A DNA stretch of 64,000 nucleotides, from NCBI RefSeq assembly GCF_900114775.1, contig NZ_FOUE01000002.1, forward strand, positions 893,857 through 957,856, written 5' to 3'. Numbering within the stretch: position 1 is the first letter of the stretch; each line of letters opens with the position of its first letter. The position numbers were made by a program, and so were the translations under genes. The stretch is from Marinobacter zhejiangensis (GTDB lineage Bacteria; Pseudomonadota; Gammaproteobacteria; Pseudomonadales; Oleiphilaceae). Of the stretch, positions 44,594-53,947 are shown one piece after another. The notes under the pieces are model-generated. The model searched no databases. It worked only from the letters and a program-made list of their open reading frames with translations, and was not told the origin of the DNA.

Positions 44594-46177
44594 ATGAATA
44601 CCGTCACCCCATTGCCGATCGATGCGCAAACCCACGCCTACAATCCCGCAACCGGAGTTCGGATCGATGCCGTCGCAAACACCGCGCCTGAGGCTATTCC
44701 TGCGATCTTTGAGCAGGCAAGGAAAGCCCAGGCGGTATGGGCAGCGAAGTCGTTTGCCGAGCGGCGCCGCCACGTTCTGAAGATGCGCGACTATATCCGG
44801 GATAATGCCGATGAGCTGGCGCGAATCGTCAGTGATGGCAACGGCAAAACCCGTCTGGACGCCCTCGCCACAGAAGTACTGCCTTGCCTGCTGGCTTGCA
44901 GTTGGTATGGCAAACATGCCGAAAAGGTGCTTAAACCGGAAATTCGTGAACCTTCCAGTCTGCTGTGGGTTGGCAAACGTTCCGAGGTTCGCTACGAGCC
45001 GCTGGGTGTTGTTGGCATCATCAGCCCCTGGAATTACCCGTTGTCCATTCCGTTTGGCGAGATCGTGATGGGCCTGATGGCCGGGAATGCCATCGTCCTG
45101 AAGGTGGCGGCGGCAACGCCACTGGTGGGCAAGGCGATTGAAAAGATTGTGGCTGCTGGCAACCTGCCGCAAGGGCTGTTCAGCCACATCGTGGGCTCGG
45201 GCGGTCAGGTGTCCAGTGCCATGTTTGAGAACGGTATCGACAAGCTGTTCTTTACCGGGTCGGTGCCAGCCGGCAAGCAGTTGATGGCCCAGGCCTCCGA
45301 AACCCTGACCCCGATCTCACTGGAGCTAGGCGGCAAGGATCCCATGATTGTTCTCGAAGATGCCGACCTGGAACGGGCGGCCAACGGAGCTGCCTGGGCC
45401 GGGTATCAGAATGCGGGCCAGTCATGCGGGGGCGTGGAACGTATCTATGTTCACGACTCAGTCTATAAACGTTTTGTAGATTTGTTGGCGGCGAAGACCC
45501 AGGCGCTGAAGCACGGGGTTCCCAATGATCACTGCGGCGTGGATCTGGGGTCCATGACCACCCCCAAGCAGCGTGATACCGTTGCCCGTCAGCTGGCCGA
45601 AGCCATTGCCGACGGCGCAAAAATTGTCGCCCAGTCCCAAGGCGTTGGGAGCCAGGATGGCCATTTCCACCCGGCTACGCTGGTGACTGATGTCCATCAT
45701 GATATGACCTTGATGCGGGAAGAAACCTTTGGGCCGATTATCCCGGTGATGTCGTTCAGCACCGAAGATGAGGCGGTTGCCCTGGCCAATGATTGTACAA
45801 TGGCGCTGACCGCATCCATCTGGACCCGCAATACCGCCAGGGGCAAGAAACTGGCAAACCGCGTCCGGGGCGGTGTGGTCGCTATCAATGATCACCTGTA
45901 CACACATGGTATGTCAGATCTACCTTGGGGCGGGCCTGGAGAGTCCGGCATCGGGCGTACCCATGGCCCGGAAGGCCTGATTGAAATGAGCAAAACCAAG
46001 GTCGTGAACTGGGATTGGCTGCGCGCAAAGAGGAACCTCTGGTGGTACCCCCAGGACAAGCAGAGCTACGACGCCATTCGCCACGCCATGCATATGGTTG
46101 CGCCGAAGTCGCCGGCTGACCTGCTGAAGGCGGCAGGGAAGGTGGTTCCGGTGATGATCCGGAAAATGTACTTCTAA
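44594..46177 (+). CDS. Aldehyde dehydrogenase
   Basis: This 527-residue NAD(P)+-dependent enzyme has the catalytic Cys in NAGQSCGGVERIYV, the general-base Glu in SLELGGKDPMIVLED, and VGIISPWNYPLSIPFGE at the cofactor site. ETFGPIIPVMSF follows. In the alkane pathway it would oxidise fatty aldehydes made from alkanols to acids. ATG at 44594 with AGGA upstream starts the recognised family sequence (MNTVTPLP). The stop overlaps the stop of the convergent AraC gene. Location beside the alkane monooxygenase suggests the pathway role. It resembles broad-range (coniferyl/benzaldehyde) types, so the substrate is not fixed. Confidence 0.88.
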   Translation: MNTVTPLPIDAQTHAYNPATGVRIDAVANTAPEAIPAIFEQARKAQAVWAAKSFAERRRHVLKMRDYIRDNADELARIVSDGNGKTRLDALATEVLPCLLACSWYGKHAEKVLKPEIREPSSLLWVGKRSEVRYEPLGVVGIISPWNYPLSIPFGEIVMGLMAGNAIVLKVAAATPLVGKAIEKIVAAGNLPQGLFSHIVGSGGQVSSAMFENGIDKLFFTGSVPAGKQLMAQASETLTPISLELGGKDPMIVLEDADLERAANGAAWAGYQNAGQSCGGVERIYVHDSVYKRFVDLLAAKTQALKHGVPNDHCGVDLGSMTTPKQRDTVARQLAEAIADGAKIVAQSQGVGSQDGHFHPATLVTDVHHDMTLMREETFGPIIPVMSFSTEDEAVALANDCTMALTASIWTRNTARGKKLANRVRGGVVAINDHLYTHGMSDLPWGGPGESGIGRTHGPEGLIEMSKTKVVNWDWLRAKRNLWWYPQDKQSYDAIRHAMHMVAPKSPADLLKAAGKVVPVMIRKMYF

Positions 46178-47202
46178 TCAGCGCGGGAGTGTCGGTTGTA
46201 CTCGGTCGGGGGAACCGACTCCCAGCGCTTGAAGGCTTTGCGAAAGTTGGCGATATCGGAATAGCCCAAGGCAAAGGATATTTCCTGAACGGTCATCCGG
46301 CCGGTTTGGAGATACCGGATGGCAAGCTGGTGCCGCACCCCTTCCAAGACCTCGCGGTAGGATGTGCTTTCATCGATAAGGCGTCGGTGCAGGGTGCGTG
46401 GCGTGATGTGGAAGCGCCTGGCGGTCATTTCCAGTGAAGGAAACCCTCGTCGGTTCTGGAGCATCAGGCGTCGTACCCGGGCCGACCAGGTATGTTCGGT
46501 GGGTAGTTTATCCAATTCCTGCCGGCAAACCTTCAGGGCCTCCTGATAGCTGACCGTGTTGGCCATTTTCAAGGGCTTGTCGATGCTGGTGAGGGGCAGG
46601 GTGAACCCCGCGCATTCCTGGTTGTAAGCGACGGGGCACCGGAAAACGGCCTCGGCCAGCTTTTCATCGCCGTCAAAGGGGAAGGTGACGCTGCGGATGT
46701 CGCAGGTTCCCATGGTGGTGAAGTCGAGGATGTTCCGGATGGCCAGTACGATGGCTTCAGTCACCGGGCGCTGAACATCTTCAAGCGACCCGTTATCGTC
46801 AAACCTTACCTGAAGACAGTCTCCCTCCTCGGCCGTGTCCATGGTCAGCAAGTCGGTCCTCAAAACCATGTACTGTTCCAGTAGGTCAACGATCTGACGG
46901 GTAGTGCCGCTGCTCATCGCGGCGTACCCCAGCGTGCCATGGGTGTTGATCAGCAGCCGCTCACCGATCATCAGGCCAAGGGCCTTGTCCTTGGAGAAAC
47001 GCCCGGCATCCTGCAGGAAGCGCCGGAAGGTTGCCCAGGGCATGGTCACAAGGCTCTCTTCTTCTTCTTTGTCTGGCTCGATGCCCAGGTGGCGTAACCA
47101 GCCCTCGGCACTGACGCCCGCATGCTCAACGATTTCAATGATCTGGAGAATGTAGTGGTTCGGTAGGGTGACGTTGCGTTCGCTCATACTGGCGATTGTC
47201 AA
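46174..47202 (-). CDS. AraC-family transcriptional regulator of the alkane locus
   Basis: This 342-residue protein has an N-terminal domain of the arabinose_bd type (LQIIEIVEHAGVSAEGWLRHLGIEPD). The C-terminal AraC DNA-binding domain reads EMTARRFHITPRTLHRRLIDESTSYREVLEGVRHQLAIRYLQTGRMTVQEISFALGYSDIANFRKAFKRW. A TTG at 47202 has GGGAGG 8 bases upstream and is preferred; ATG 47187 (MSERN) has no clear ribosome site. It is divergent from the reductase/alkB genes and probably activates them with an alkane-derived inducer. Two direct repeats overlap its start, so it may also repress itself. Confidence 0.85.
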   Translation of the reverse strand: MTIASMSERNVTLPNHYILQIIEIVEHAGVSAEGWLRHLGIEPDKEEEESLVTMPWATFRRFLQDAGRFSKDKALGLMIGERLLINTHGTLGYAAMSSGTTRQIVDLLEQYMVLRTDLLTMDTAEEGDCLQVRFDDNGSLEDVQRPVTEAIVLAIRNILDFTTMGTCDIRSVTFPFDGDEKLAEAVFRCPVAYNQECAGFTLPLTSIDKPLKMANTVSYQEALKVCRQELDKLPTEHTWSARVRRLMLQNRRGFPSLEMTARRFHITPRTLHRRLIDESTSYREVLEGVRHQLAIRYLQTGRMTVQEISFALGYSDIANFRKAFKRWESVPPTEYNRHSRAD

Positions 47203-47232
47203 AAAATCACCCTCCCATGTCAATAAATGACC
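47197..47232. promoter_or_regulatory. AraC-type operator: two 15-bp direct repeats 21 bp apart
   Basis: TGTCAAAAAATCACC (47197-47211) and TGTCAATAAATGACC (47218-47232) agree at 13 of 15 positions. The 21-bp register puts both on one DNA face, as for XylS-like AraC activators. A candidate -10, TAGCAT at 47256-47261, would place its -35 (47233-47238) just beyond the second repeat, a class II activation layout. The repeats also cover the start and ribosome site of the AraC gene. Confidence 0.7.
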
Positions 47233-47294
47233 CCGCTTTTTGCCCTGGCCCCCAGTAGCATTTACCCGGTGAAAACAAAAAAGGGGAGCCTACG

Positions 47295-48356
47295 ATGTTT
47301 TCGTTCTTCAAAAAAAATCCTGCAACAACCCATCTTGCTGAAATCAATGGCAAGCCGGTGGAGGTGTTACCGAAAGAGACACTGCTGCACGCGGCCCTGA
47401 GAGAGGGGATTGATTTTCCTCATAGCTGCCGTGTCGGAGGCTGCGCCTCCTGCAAGTGCCGACTGGTGGATGGGTCGGTAAAGGAGTTGACCGACATTGG
47501 CTATATCCTGAGTGATGCCGAACTGGATCAGGGCTACATCCTCGCCTGCCAGAGTGTACCAACCAGCGATGTCACCATTGAAGTCAGCCTGTCGGAACAG
47601 GCTCAAAGGACCCGGGTGTCAGCGCGGGTTGTTCAACAGGAGCGTCTGACGCATGACATTACCCACCTGAAACTGCAGTTGCTGGAAGCCCTGGATTACA
47701 GGGCTGGACAGTACGCAGACCTCACCCTGGATTCGTTGCCAGGTGTCTCCCGCAGCTATTCGTTTGCGACGCCTCCCCAGCCGGATGGCACCTTGTCCTT
47801 TTTTGTGCGCAAGGTTCCGGGTGGCGTGTTCTCAACCGAGGTCAATGACCGGGATTTGCTCGGACAGTCGGTCACCGTAACGGGGCCGTCTGGTGATTTC
47901 TGGTTGCGGCCGTCTGACGCGCCTATCGTCATGATCGCTGGCGGTAGTGGGCTTGCCCCGATACTGGCGATTCTTCGGGGCGAACTGGCCCGGTCGAGTC
48001 GCAGGCCGGTAACGCTGTTGTTTGGTGCCCGGAGCCAGCAAGACCTGTATGCACTTGACGACATTCGGGAAATTGCGCAGCAGTGGGGGGCGCCATTTAT
48101 CTTCACGCCCATCCTTTCGAATGAGGCGCCTGATACGGAGTGGCAGGGTGCTCGCGGGTGGGTGACAGACCTGATCCCCACGCTATCGCTGACAGGCTCT
48201 GAAGCCTACCTCTGCGGCCCGCCGGCCATGATCGACTCCGCCGTCGTGCACCTGAGTGTCGCGGGCATCGAGCGGGGCTCAATTTTTGCCGACCGGTTCA
48301 CCACGATTGGTGATGTCGTAAAGGCTGAAGACGTTGTTTCAGAGTTAATAGATTAA
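47295..48356 (+). CDS. Ferredoxin-NAD(P)H reductase (XylA-like electron donor for the monooxygenase)
   Basis: This 353-residue fusion has a plant-type [2Fe-2S] ferredoxin domain (1-95) with ligands in CRVGGCASCKC and the fourth Cys in YILACQS. It then has an FNR-type FAD domain (RSYSFATPP) and an NAD domain (IAGGSGLAPILAIL, and EAYLCGPPAMIDSAV). It passes NADH electrons to a membrane hydroxylase. The pairing with an AlkB-type gene 30 bases downstream replaces the usual rubredoxin/rubredoxin reductase donors. AAAAAGGGGAG lies before the ATG. It is preceded by the AraC direct repeats, so it is the first gene of the two-gene operon. Confidence 0.88.
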   Translation: MFSFFKKNPATTHLAEINGKPVEVLPKETLLHAALREGIDFPHSCRVGGCASCKCRLVDGSVKELTDIGYILSDAELDQGYILACQSVPTSDVTIEVSLSEQAQRTRVSARVVQQERLTHDITHLKLQLLEALDYRAGQYADLTLDSLPGVSRSYSFATPPQPDGTLSFFVRKVPGGVFSTEVNDRDLLGQSVTVTGPSGDFWLRPSDAPIVMIAGGSGLAPILAILRGELARSSRRPVTLLFGARSQQDLYALDDIREIAQQWGAPFIFTPILSNEAPDTEWQGARGWVTDLIPTLSLTGSEAYLCGPPAMIDSAVVHLSVAGIERGSIFADRFTTIGDVVKAEDVVSELID

Positions 48357-48385
48357 TTGAATAGTCAAAAGTAAGGTCTTGAAAA

Positions 48386-49585
48386 ATGAATCTTTTACAC
48401 TACCTGAAGTTTTTCTTTTTCCATGTGATTGGCTTGCTGGCTCTTGTCTCCCTAATGGCGGGTGGCGCCTGGATCTCAGCGGGCCTGGCCGCCGTACTGG
48501 TGATCTATATCGTTGGTGATGCGGTGTGCGGTGACGACACCACCACCCCGGTGTTCAAGCACCCCAAGATACTGACCGTACAGCTGTGGATGGCATTGCC
48601 GCTGCTGAGCCTGATTGTCTTTGCCGCAGTCTGGAGTGTCAGCCCAACTGACATTGGCGGGATTGGCGCCCTGGTGACCGAGCTCACCGGTTACGATGTG
48701 GTTGCGGCGCGTGATGCCACCGCTTTTGGGCACCACATTGCAGGCGTCGTACTGACCGGTCTGCTGATTGGCATCATCGGGACCATTACCGGCCACGAGC
48801 TGACCCACCGAACCTGGGACCCGATCTCCATGCTGGTTGGTCGCTGGCTGCTGGCATTCAGCTTCGACACCGTATTTTCCATTGAACACGTCTACGGCCA
48901 CCATCGTTATGTATCCACCACTGAAGATCCTGCCACGGCGCCTCGTGGCCGCAACGTTTATTTCCACGTGGTTGCGTCAACCCTTAAGGGTAACCTTAGC
49001 GCCTGGAATATCGAAAAGCGCCGGCTCAAACGAAAAGGGACGTCCGTATGGTCCTTCAACAATGCCATGATCCGTGGCCACCTGATGAGCTTGCTGCTGG
49101 TTGCCCTGGCCTTTGTTGTTGGCGGTCTGGGCGGCATGGTGTACTTCATCGCCTGTGCGTTGTGGGGTAAAGCGCTGCTGGAAATCGTCAACTACATGGA
49201 ACATTACGGCATGGTCCGTAACCCGGAAACGCCGGTGCAGCCACGGCACTCATGGAATACCAACAAGCGAATCAGCTCCTGGACCATGTTCAACCTGACC
49301 CGCCACTCCCATCACCACGCCCAGGGGGAAGTGCCTTATCAAGACCTGAAGCCGTTTCCTGATGCCCCCATGATGATCAGCGGCTATCTCACCACCATCG
49401 TTGTCGCCATGATTCCGCCCCTATGGCACCAGCTCATGACGCCGAAGGTGCTGGAGTGGGATGAGAAGTATGCGTCGGACGAGGAGCGCCTGCTGGCAGC
49501 TCAGGCCAATGCCCGCAGCGGGATTCCTGCCCTTATGGCTGCGACTCGTCCGAGCAGTAGCGGAACGAACTCTACACCGACCTGA
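48386..49585 (+). CDS. alkB: Alkane 1-monooxygenase (AlkB-type membrane di-iron hydroxylase)
   Basis: This 399-residue protein has the histidine boxes of the AlkB family. They are HELTHR, EHVYGHHRYVSTTEDPATA (HxxxH and HxxHH ligands), NYMEHYGM and LTRHSHHHA. Four to six hydrophobic segments lie mostly in the first 130 residues and near residues 215-245. The enzyme uses O2 and two electrons to make the terminal alcohol of alkanes at the inner membrane. Downstream, fatty alcohols and aldehydes are oxidised by enzymes such as the neighbouring dehydrogenase. No rubredoxin gene is beside it. It overlaps the convergent LysR gene by 14 bases at the 3' end. Confidence 0.9.
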   Translation: MNLLHYLKFFFFHVIGLLALVSLMAGGAWISAGLAAVLVIYIVGDAVCGDDTTTPVFKHPKILTVQLWMALPLLSLIVFAAVWSVSPTDIGGIGALVTELTGYDVVAARDATAFGHHIAGVVLTGLLIGIIGTITGHELTHRTWDPISMLVGRWLLAFSFDTVFSIEHVYGHHRYVSTTEDPATAPRGRNVYFHVVASTLKGNLSAWNIEKRRLKRKGTSVWSFNNAMIRGHLMSLLLVALAFVVGGLGGMVYFIACALWGKALLEIVNYMEHYGMVRNPETPVQPRHSWNTNKRISSWTMFNLTRHSHHHAQGEVPYQDLKPFPDAPMMISGYLTTIVVAMIPPLWHQLMTPKVLEWDEKYASDEERLLAAQANARSGIPALMAATRPSSSGTNSTPT

Positions 49586-50465
49586 GTGCGAAGATGGCCT
49601 TTGCTTCTTCGAAGCATTGTCGCGCCAGCGGGGATTGAGGTTCGGTCTTGCGCATCAGCAGGCCCATGGGGGCATTGGTGCTGCCGTCGGTGATCGGGGT
49701 CAGACGCAGATGGTCGCTCAGGGAATCCACGCCGCTCTTAAGGGGCATGATGGCGCAACAGATGCCCGAACTAACGGCTTGCACCAACTGAAACGTGGAA
49801 TCGCTTTCCAGTACCGAATTGACCTCAAGGCCCAGGCTCCGGAACCTGAGGGCAATGGACTGTTGGAAATGCATGATTTTGGTCAGCGTGCCCAGTGGCA
49901 CGGCATCGAGGTCTTCCCAGGCGATTTCCGGGGCGTCGAAGGTGAAGAAGCGCTCGTCGTGAAGCAGGCCCATCCTTGAAGGACCCAGTTCGACCACCTC
50001 AAAGTGTCGGGTGTTTTGTTGATCGAGGTAGCACATGCCAAGGTCAAGCTGGTTGCGGCTCAGGCCGTCAAACACTTGTTCCGAACTCATCGATGAGATC
50101 TGGAAGCGCAGTTCCGGGTAGCGTTCAGACAGGGGTTTGACCAGCTCCATCGGGCTCATGCTGGACAGAGGCACTGTGCCCAGTCGCAGGGTGCCTACCA
50201 GCTGCCCCCGGCAATTGGCCGCTTCCGCCTGAAGCCCGTCATAGGCCGACAGTATGGTCTTTGCCCAGGCCAGCACCCGCTCGCCGGCCTCTGTGAATCC
50301 TTCGAAGCGCTGCCCCCGTGCCACCAGGACCAGGTCCAGCTCCTCTTCAAGGCTGCGAATGCGCATGGACAGGGTGGGCTGGGTGACATGGCACAGTTCG
50401 GCCGCCTTGCCAAAGTGTCGGGTTTGGTCAAGGGCAATCAGAAACTTCAGTTGTTTGATATCCAC
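49572..50465 (-). CDS. LysR-family transcriptional regulator
   Basis: This 297-residue protein begins MDIKQLKFLIALDQTRHFGKAAELCHVTQPTLSMRIRSLEEEL, the LysR winged helix-turn-helix. It has the usual two-lobed effector domain (LRLGTVPLSSMSPMELVKPL onward). Divergent from the molybdopterin oxidoreductase gene (209 bases apart), it probably controls that gene and itself. It converges with and overlaps alkB by 14 bases. Confidence 0.9.
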   Translation of the reverse strand: MDIKQLKFLIALDQTRHFGKAAELCHVTQPTLSMRIRSLEEELDLVLVARGQRFEGFTEAGERVLAWAKTILSAYDGLQAEAANCRGQLVGTLRLGTVPLSSMSPMELVKPLSERYPELRFQISSMSSEQVFDGLSRNQLDLGMCYLDQQNTRHFEVVELGPSRMGLLHDERFFTFDAPEIAWEDLDAVPLGTLTKIMHFQQSIALRFRSLGLEVNSVLESDSTFQLVQAVSSGICCAIMPLKSGVDSLSDHLRLTPITDGSTNAPMGLLMRKTEPQSPLARQCFEEAKAIFALRSV

Positions 50466-50674
50466 TACGCCGTGTGTCTCCCAGGTTTAGGCATGGGGGT
50501 AGCACGAGAGTGTAGCAAAAGAGCGTCGCATATCGTTGCCGGGGTTTGATAGAGGGTGCTTATTGACTGTTCAGGGGTTTCAATTGGACGGTATCTGGGC
50601 AGGGCCTTAGTGTGTTCGGGGTATAACCATCGACTTTGAACCGCCAGCCGGTAAGGGCGCCAGGGAGCTCCGCA

Positions 50675-52999
50675 ATGAACGACAAGATTCGGATTCGACC
50701 GTACGCGGGACCCGCTGCAGGCTGGGGTGCTTTAAAAAGTGTGGCGCAAAGCTGGTTAGCCAGCGCGAATGGGATCAAGAGCCTGAGGGCGCTGCTTAAA
50801 ACCAACCAGCAGAACGGATTTGATTGTCCCGGCTGTGCCTGGGGCGACTCGCCGGACAGCGGTCTGGTCAAATTCTGCGAGAATGGCGCCAAGGCGGTGA
50901 ACTGGGAGGTGTCTGCGCGATCGGTCGATCCGGCGTTTTTTGCCCGCCATACCGTGACCGAGCTGGCAAAGCAGTCTGACTACTGGCTTGAGTATCAGGG
51001 CCGCCTGACCCACCCGATGCGGTATGACGCTGAGTCCGATCGCTATCTGGAAACGTCTTGGGATGACGCCTTTGCCCTTGTCGCCCGTCATCTCCAAGAG
51101 CTGGACTCGCCCAATGAGGCCGAGTTCTATACCTCCGGGCGAGCCAGTAACGAGGCCGCCTTCCTGTACCAGCTCTTTGTCCGCGCCTACGGAACCAACA
51201 ATTTTCCCGATTGCTCCAACATGTGCCATGAAGCCAGCGGTATTGGCATGGGCGAAAGCCTCGGGGTTGGCAAGGGTACGGTGGTTTTTGATGATTTTGA
51301 AAAGGCCGATGCCATCTTCGTGATTGGCCAAAACCCGGGAACCAACCATCCACGAATGTTGGAGCCCTTAAGGGAAGCCGTCGAGCGTGGTGCCCAGGTT
51401 GTCTGCATCAACCCGCTTCGGGAGCGTGGGCTGGAGCGGTTTCAGCACCCCCAGCACCCATTGGAAATGCTGACCAACGGTTCCGCGTTGACCAATACGG
51501 CCTATTTTCGCCCGGCACTGGGGGGCGATATGGCGCTGATGAGAGGGATTGCGAAATTTCTCCTGACTTGGGAGCGCGAGGCCACTGAACAGGGCCTGGA
51601 GCCGGTGTTTGATCACGCCTTTATCGAGACCCACACCTCGGGCCTTGGCGACTACCTGGCTGCTGTCGACGCCACTCCGTGGGAACACATCACTGAACAG
51701 TCCGGCCTTGCCCTGGATGAGATTGAGCTTGCGGCCAAGATGTATCGTCGGTCTGAGCGCGTCATCATGTGCTGGGCGATGGGGGTTACGCAGCATCGGC
51801 ATTCGGTGCCGACCGTGCAGGAAATTGTCAACGTCCAGTTGTTGCGGGGAAATGTTGGCAAGCCGGGCGCCGGTTTGTCACCGGTTCGCGGTCACAGCAA
51901 TGTTCAGGGTGACCGCACCATGGGGATCAACGAGCAGCCCCCGGAGTGGTTCCTTGATGCCCTGGAACAACGTTTCAGGTTTTCGGTTCCGCGTGATCCG
52001 GGGGACAACGCCGTCCAGGCCATCAAGGCGATGGAAGAGGGGCGTGCCAAAGTGTTTGTGGCTCTGGGTGGAAACTTTGCCCAAGCGACGCCTGACACCC
52101 CGCGAACCCATGCTGCGCTTCGCCAATGCCGGTTGACCGTTAACATTGCCACCAAACTGAATCGCTCGCACCTGGTGACCGGCCAGGACTCGTTGATCCT
52201 GCCGTGCCTTGGGCGTACCGAGATTGACCGGCAGGCCACTGGCCCCCAAGGGGTGACCGTAGAAGACAGCTTTAGCATGGTGCATATCTCCTACGGCCAG
52301 ATCGAGCCCCATTCCCCGGCGTTGCGTTCAGAGCCCGCGATCATCGCAGGTATGGCAAAGGCAGTGCTGGGCAATCACCCCATTGACTGGGATCACGTTG
52401 TTGGCGACTACGGGCGGATCAGGGTCCTGGTGTCGGACATCGTCCCAGGCTTTGAGGACTTTAACGACCGGATCAGGCACCCGGGAGGCTTCCATTTGGG
52501 AAATGCCGCTGCGCAGTGTCTTTGGAATACCGGCAGTGGCAAGGCCCAGTTCAGTGCCAGTCAGCTGCCGGTTTCCCTAATCCACGATGGGATGCATAAC
52601 GGGGCCGGTAAACCGGATCTGATCCTTCAAACCCTTCGTTCCCATGATCAGTACAACACCACGCTCTATGGTCTTGATGATCGCTATCGGGGGGTGTTCG
52701 GTGCGCGGGACGTGATCTTTGCCAATGAGGCGGACATTCGGCTTCTGGGATTCAAGCCCGGTGACAGGGCCGACCTGGTGTCGTTGTGGGAAGATGGTCG
52801 TGAGCGCCGTGTATCCGGCTTTATGTTGGTCGCCTATGACCTGCCAAGGGGGCAGGCTGCGGCGTACTACCCGGAAACCAACCCGCTGGTGCCGCTGGAC
52901 AGCTATGGTGACCGCTCCTATACGCCCACATCAAAATTCATAGCGATCAAGCTGGAGCCGGCGTCGCCCACCGGAAGAATTCCGGCACAATTATCCTGA
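50675..52999 (+). CDS. Molybdopterin-dependent oxidoreductase of the FdhF/YdeP family
   Basis: This 774-residue protein has the molybdopterin oxidoreductase core. FDCPGCAWGD is the N-terminal Cys motif, then EFYTSGRASNEAAF and FPDCSNMCHEASGIGMGESLG, where Cys likely ligates Mo. GNVGKPGAGLSPVRGHSNVQGDRTMGI follows, and a molydop-binding C-terminal domain with LLGFKPGDRADLVS closes it. Formate dehydrogenase H has a selenocysteine at the corresponding position; no UGA-read-through is seen here. In YdeP-type proteins the substrate is unclear, though linked to acid resistance. Start ATG 50675 follows AGGGAG. The LysR gene is divergent and fdhD is convergent downstream. Confidence 0.88.
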   Translation: MNDKIRIRPYAGPAAGWGALKSVAQSWLASANGIKSLRALLKTNQQNGFDCPGCAWGDSPDSGLVKFCENGAKAVNWEVSARSVDPAFFARHTVTELAKQSDYWLEYQGRLTHPMRYDAESDRYLETSWDDAFALVARHLQELDSPNEAEFYTSGRASNEAAFLYQLFVRAYGTNNFPDCSNMCHEASGIGMGESLGVGKGTVVFDDFEKADAIFVIGQNPGTNHPRMLEPLREAVERGAQVVCINPLRERGLERFQHPQHPLEMLTNGSALTNTAYFRPALGGDMALMRGIAKFLLTWEREATEQGLEPVFDHAFIETHTSGLGDYLAAVDATPWEHITEQSGLALDEIELAAKMYRRSERVIMCWAMGVTQHRHSVPTVQEIVNVQLLRGNVGKPGAGLSPVRGHSNVQGDRTMGINEQPPEWFLDALEQRFRFSVPRDPGDNAVQAIKAMEEGRAKVFVALGGNFAQATPDTPRTHAALRQCRLTVNIATKLNRSHLVTGQDSLILPCLGRTEIDRQATGPQGVTVEDSFSMVHISYGQIEPHSPALRSEPAIIAGMAKAVLGNHPIDWDHVVGDYGRIRVLVSDIVPGFEDFNDRIRHPGGFHLGNAAAQCLWNTGSGKAQFSASQLPVSLIHDGMHNGAGKPDLILQTLRSHDQYNTTLYGLDDRYRGVFGARDVIFANEADIRLLGFKPGDRADLVSLWEDGRERRVSGFMLVAYDLPRGQAAAYYPETNPLVPLDSYGDRSYTPTSKFIAIKLEPASPTGRIPAQLS

Positions 53000-53031
53000 C
53001 TGGCGTTCAAGCGTTCCGGTTGCCGGCGAAG

Positions 53032-53871
53032 TTAACGGCTTTCCGGAGCCGGGCTGTATACACGTGCAGGGCTGTGATGGGGAAGGTGGATCAGGTTGAG
53101 TCCGTGATCTCGCGCCGTGTTTGTTGCCAGCGCCGTGGGGGCAGACAGTGACACCAGGGTTCCGACGTTTGCGCGGACGGCTTTCACAATCAGTTCCAGG
53201 CTGCAGCGACTGGTTACCACCACAAATCCCTCTTGTGCATTGCGGTCAGCAATCGCCATGGCACCGATCAGCTTGTCGAGTGCGTTGTGGCGCCCAATGT
53301 CTTCCCTGCCCATGACGACCGCGCCAAGCGAATCGATATAGAAAGCGCCGTGAAGGGCGCCACTTCTCTGCGCCAACACTTGGTGAGATGAGATGCGTTG
53401 ACGCAGTGCATGAAGCGTCGCCGGCGCGGGAAGCTTAGCGTGTGGCCGTTGCTCCAGCTGAGGGATGGCCTGGTCCAATGCCTCGACACCGCAAATACCG
53501 CAGCCGCTGCTACCCAACATGCTCCTGCGGGATTGCTTCAGTACCCAAACCGCCCGATTGGAAACCTCGATATCAGCCTGTACAGAGTTGCCCATATCGG
53601 CGAGATTGATTCGGTAAATTTCACCCGGATGCTGGATGATCCCGCTGGCCAAACTGAACCCGATAATGAAGTCCTCGTAGTCCAGCGGTGAAACCATCAT
53701 GACGGCGTGGTTGATGCCGTTGTAATTAATGGCAAGAGCGACTTCGCCGGCGAGCCTGGATTCCGAGAGATTGAGGGCGTCATCGATTCCGGCGTACTCA
53801 AAGGTGTCCGGCCGCGCTGACAAGGCACCAGCATCGGAGGCTGGGGCAGGCAAATCACCGCACAACGTCAT
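53032..53871 (-). CDS. fdhD: Formate dehydrogenase accessory sulfurtransferase FdhD
   Basis: This 279-residue protein carries the conserved Cys pair in GSSGCGICGVEAL that accepts sulfur from IscS and passes it to the molybdenum cofactor of formate dehydrogenase-type enzymes. VVMGREDIGRHNALDKLIG and FVVVTSRCSLELIVKAVRANVGTLVSLSAPTALA are family markers. ATG at 53871 is chosen (MTLCGD...); longer N-terminal starts are possible. It is convergent with the molybdo-oxidoreductase gene, which is likely its client. Expression must be separate since the strands differ. Confidence 0.92.
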   Translation of the reverse strand: MTLCGDLPAPASDAGALSARPDTFEYAGIDDALNLSESRLAGEVALAINYNGINHAVMMVSPLDYEDFIIGFSLASGIIQHPGEIYRINLADMGNSVQADIEVSNRAVWVLKQSRRSMLGSSGCGICGVEALDQAIPQLEQRPHAKLPAPATLHALRQRISSHQVLAQRSGALHGAFYIDSLGAVVMGREDIGRHNALDKLIGAMAIADRNAQEGFVVVTSRCSLELIVKAVRANVGTLVSLSAPTALATNTARDHGLNLIHLPHHSPARVYSPAPESR

Positions 53872-53947
53872 ACGGACACCTATGGCTATGGAAAGACAAC
53901 ACAAGATGGTTAAAGCCTAGGGCCGCCCGTGGGGAATGTCCAATTCG

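Noticed and set aside
48386..49585. Xylene monooxygenase XylM identity for the hydroxylase
   Set aside because: The His boxes (HELTHR, EHVYGHHRYVSTTEDPA, NYMEHYGM, LTRHSHHHA) fit alkane AlkB better than XylM as I remember it; only the reductase partner resembles XylA.
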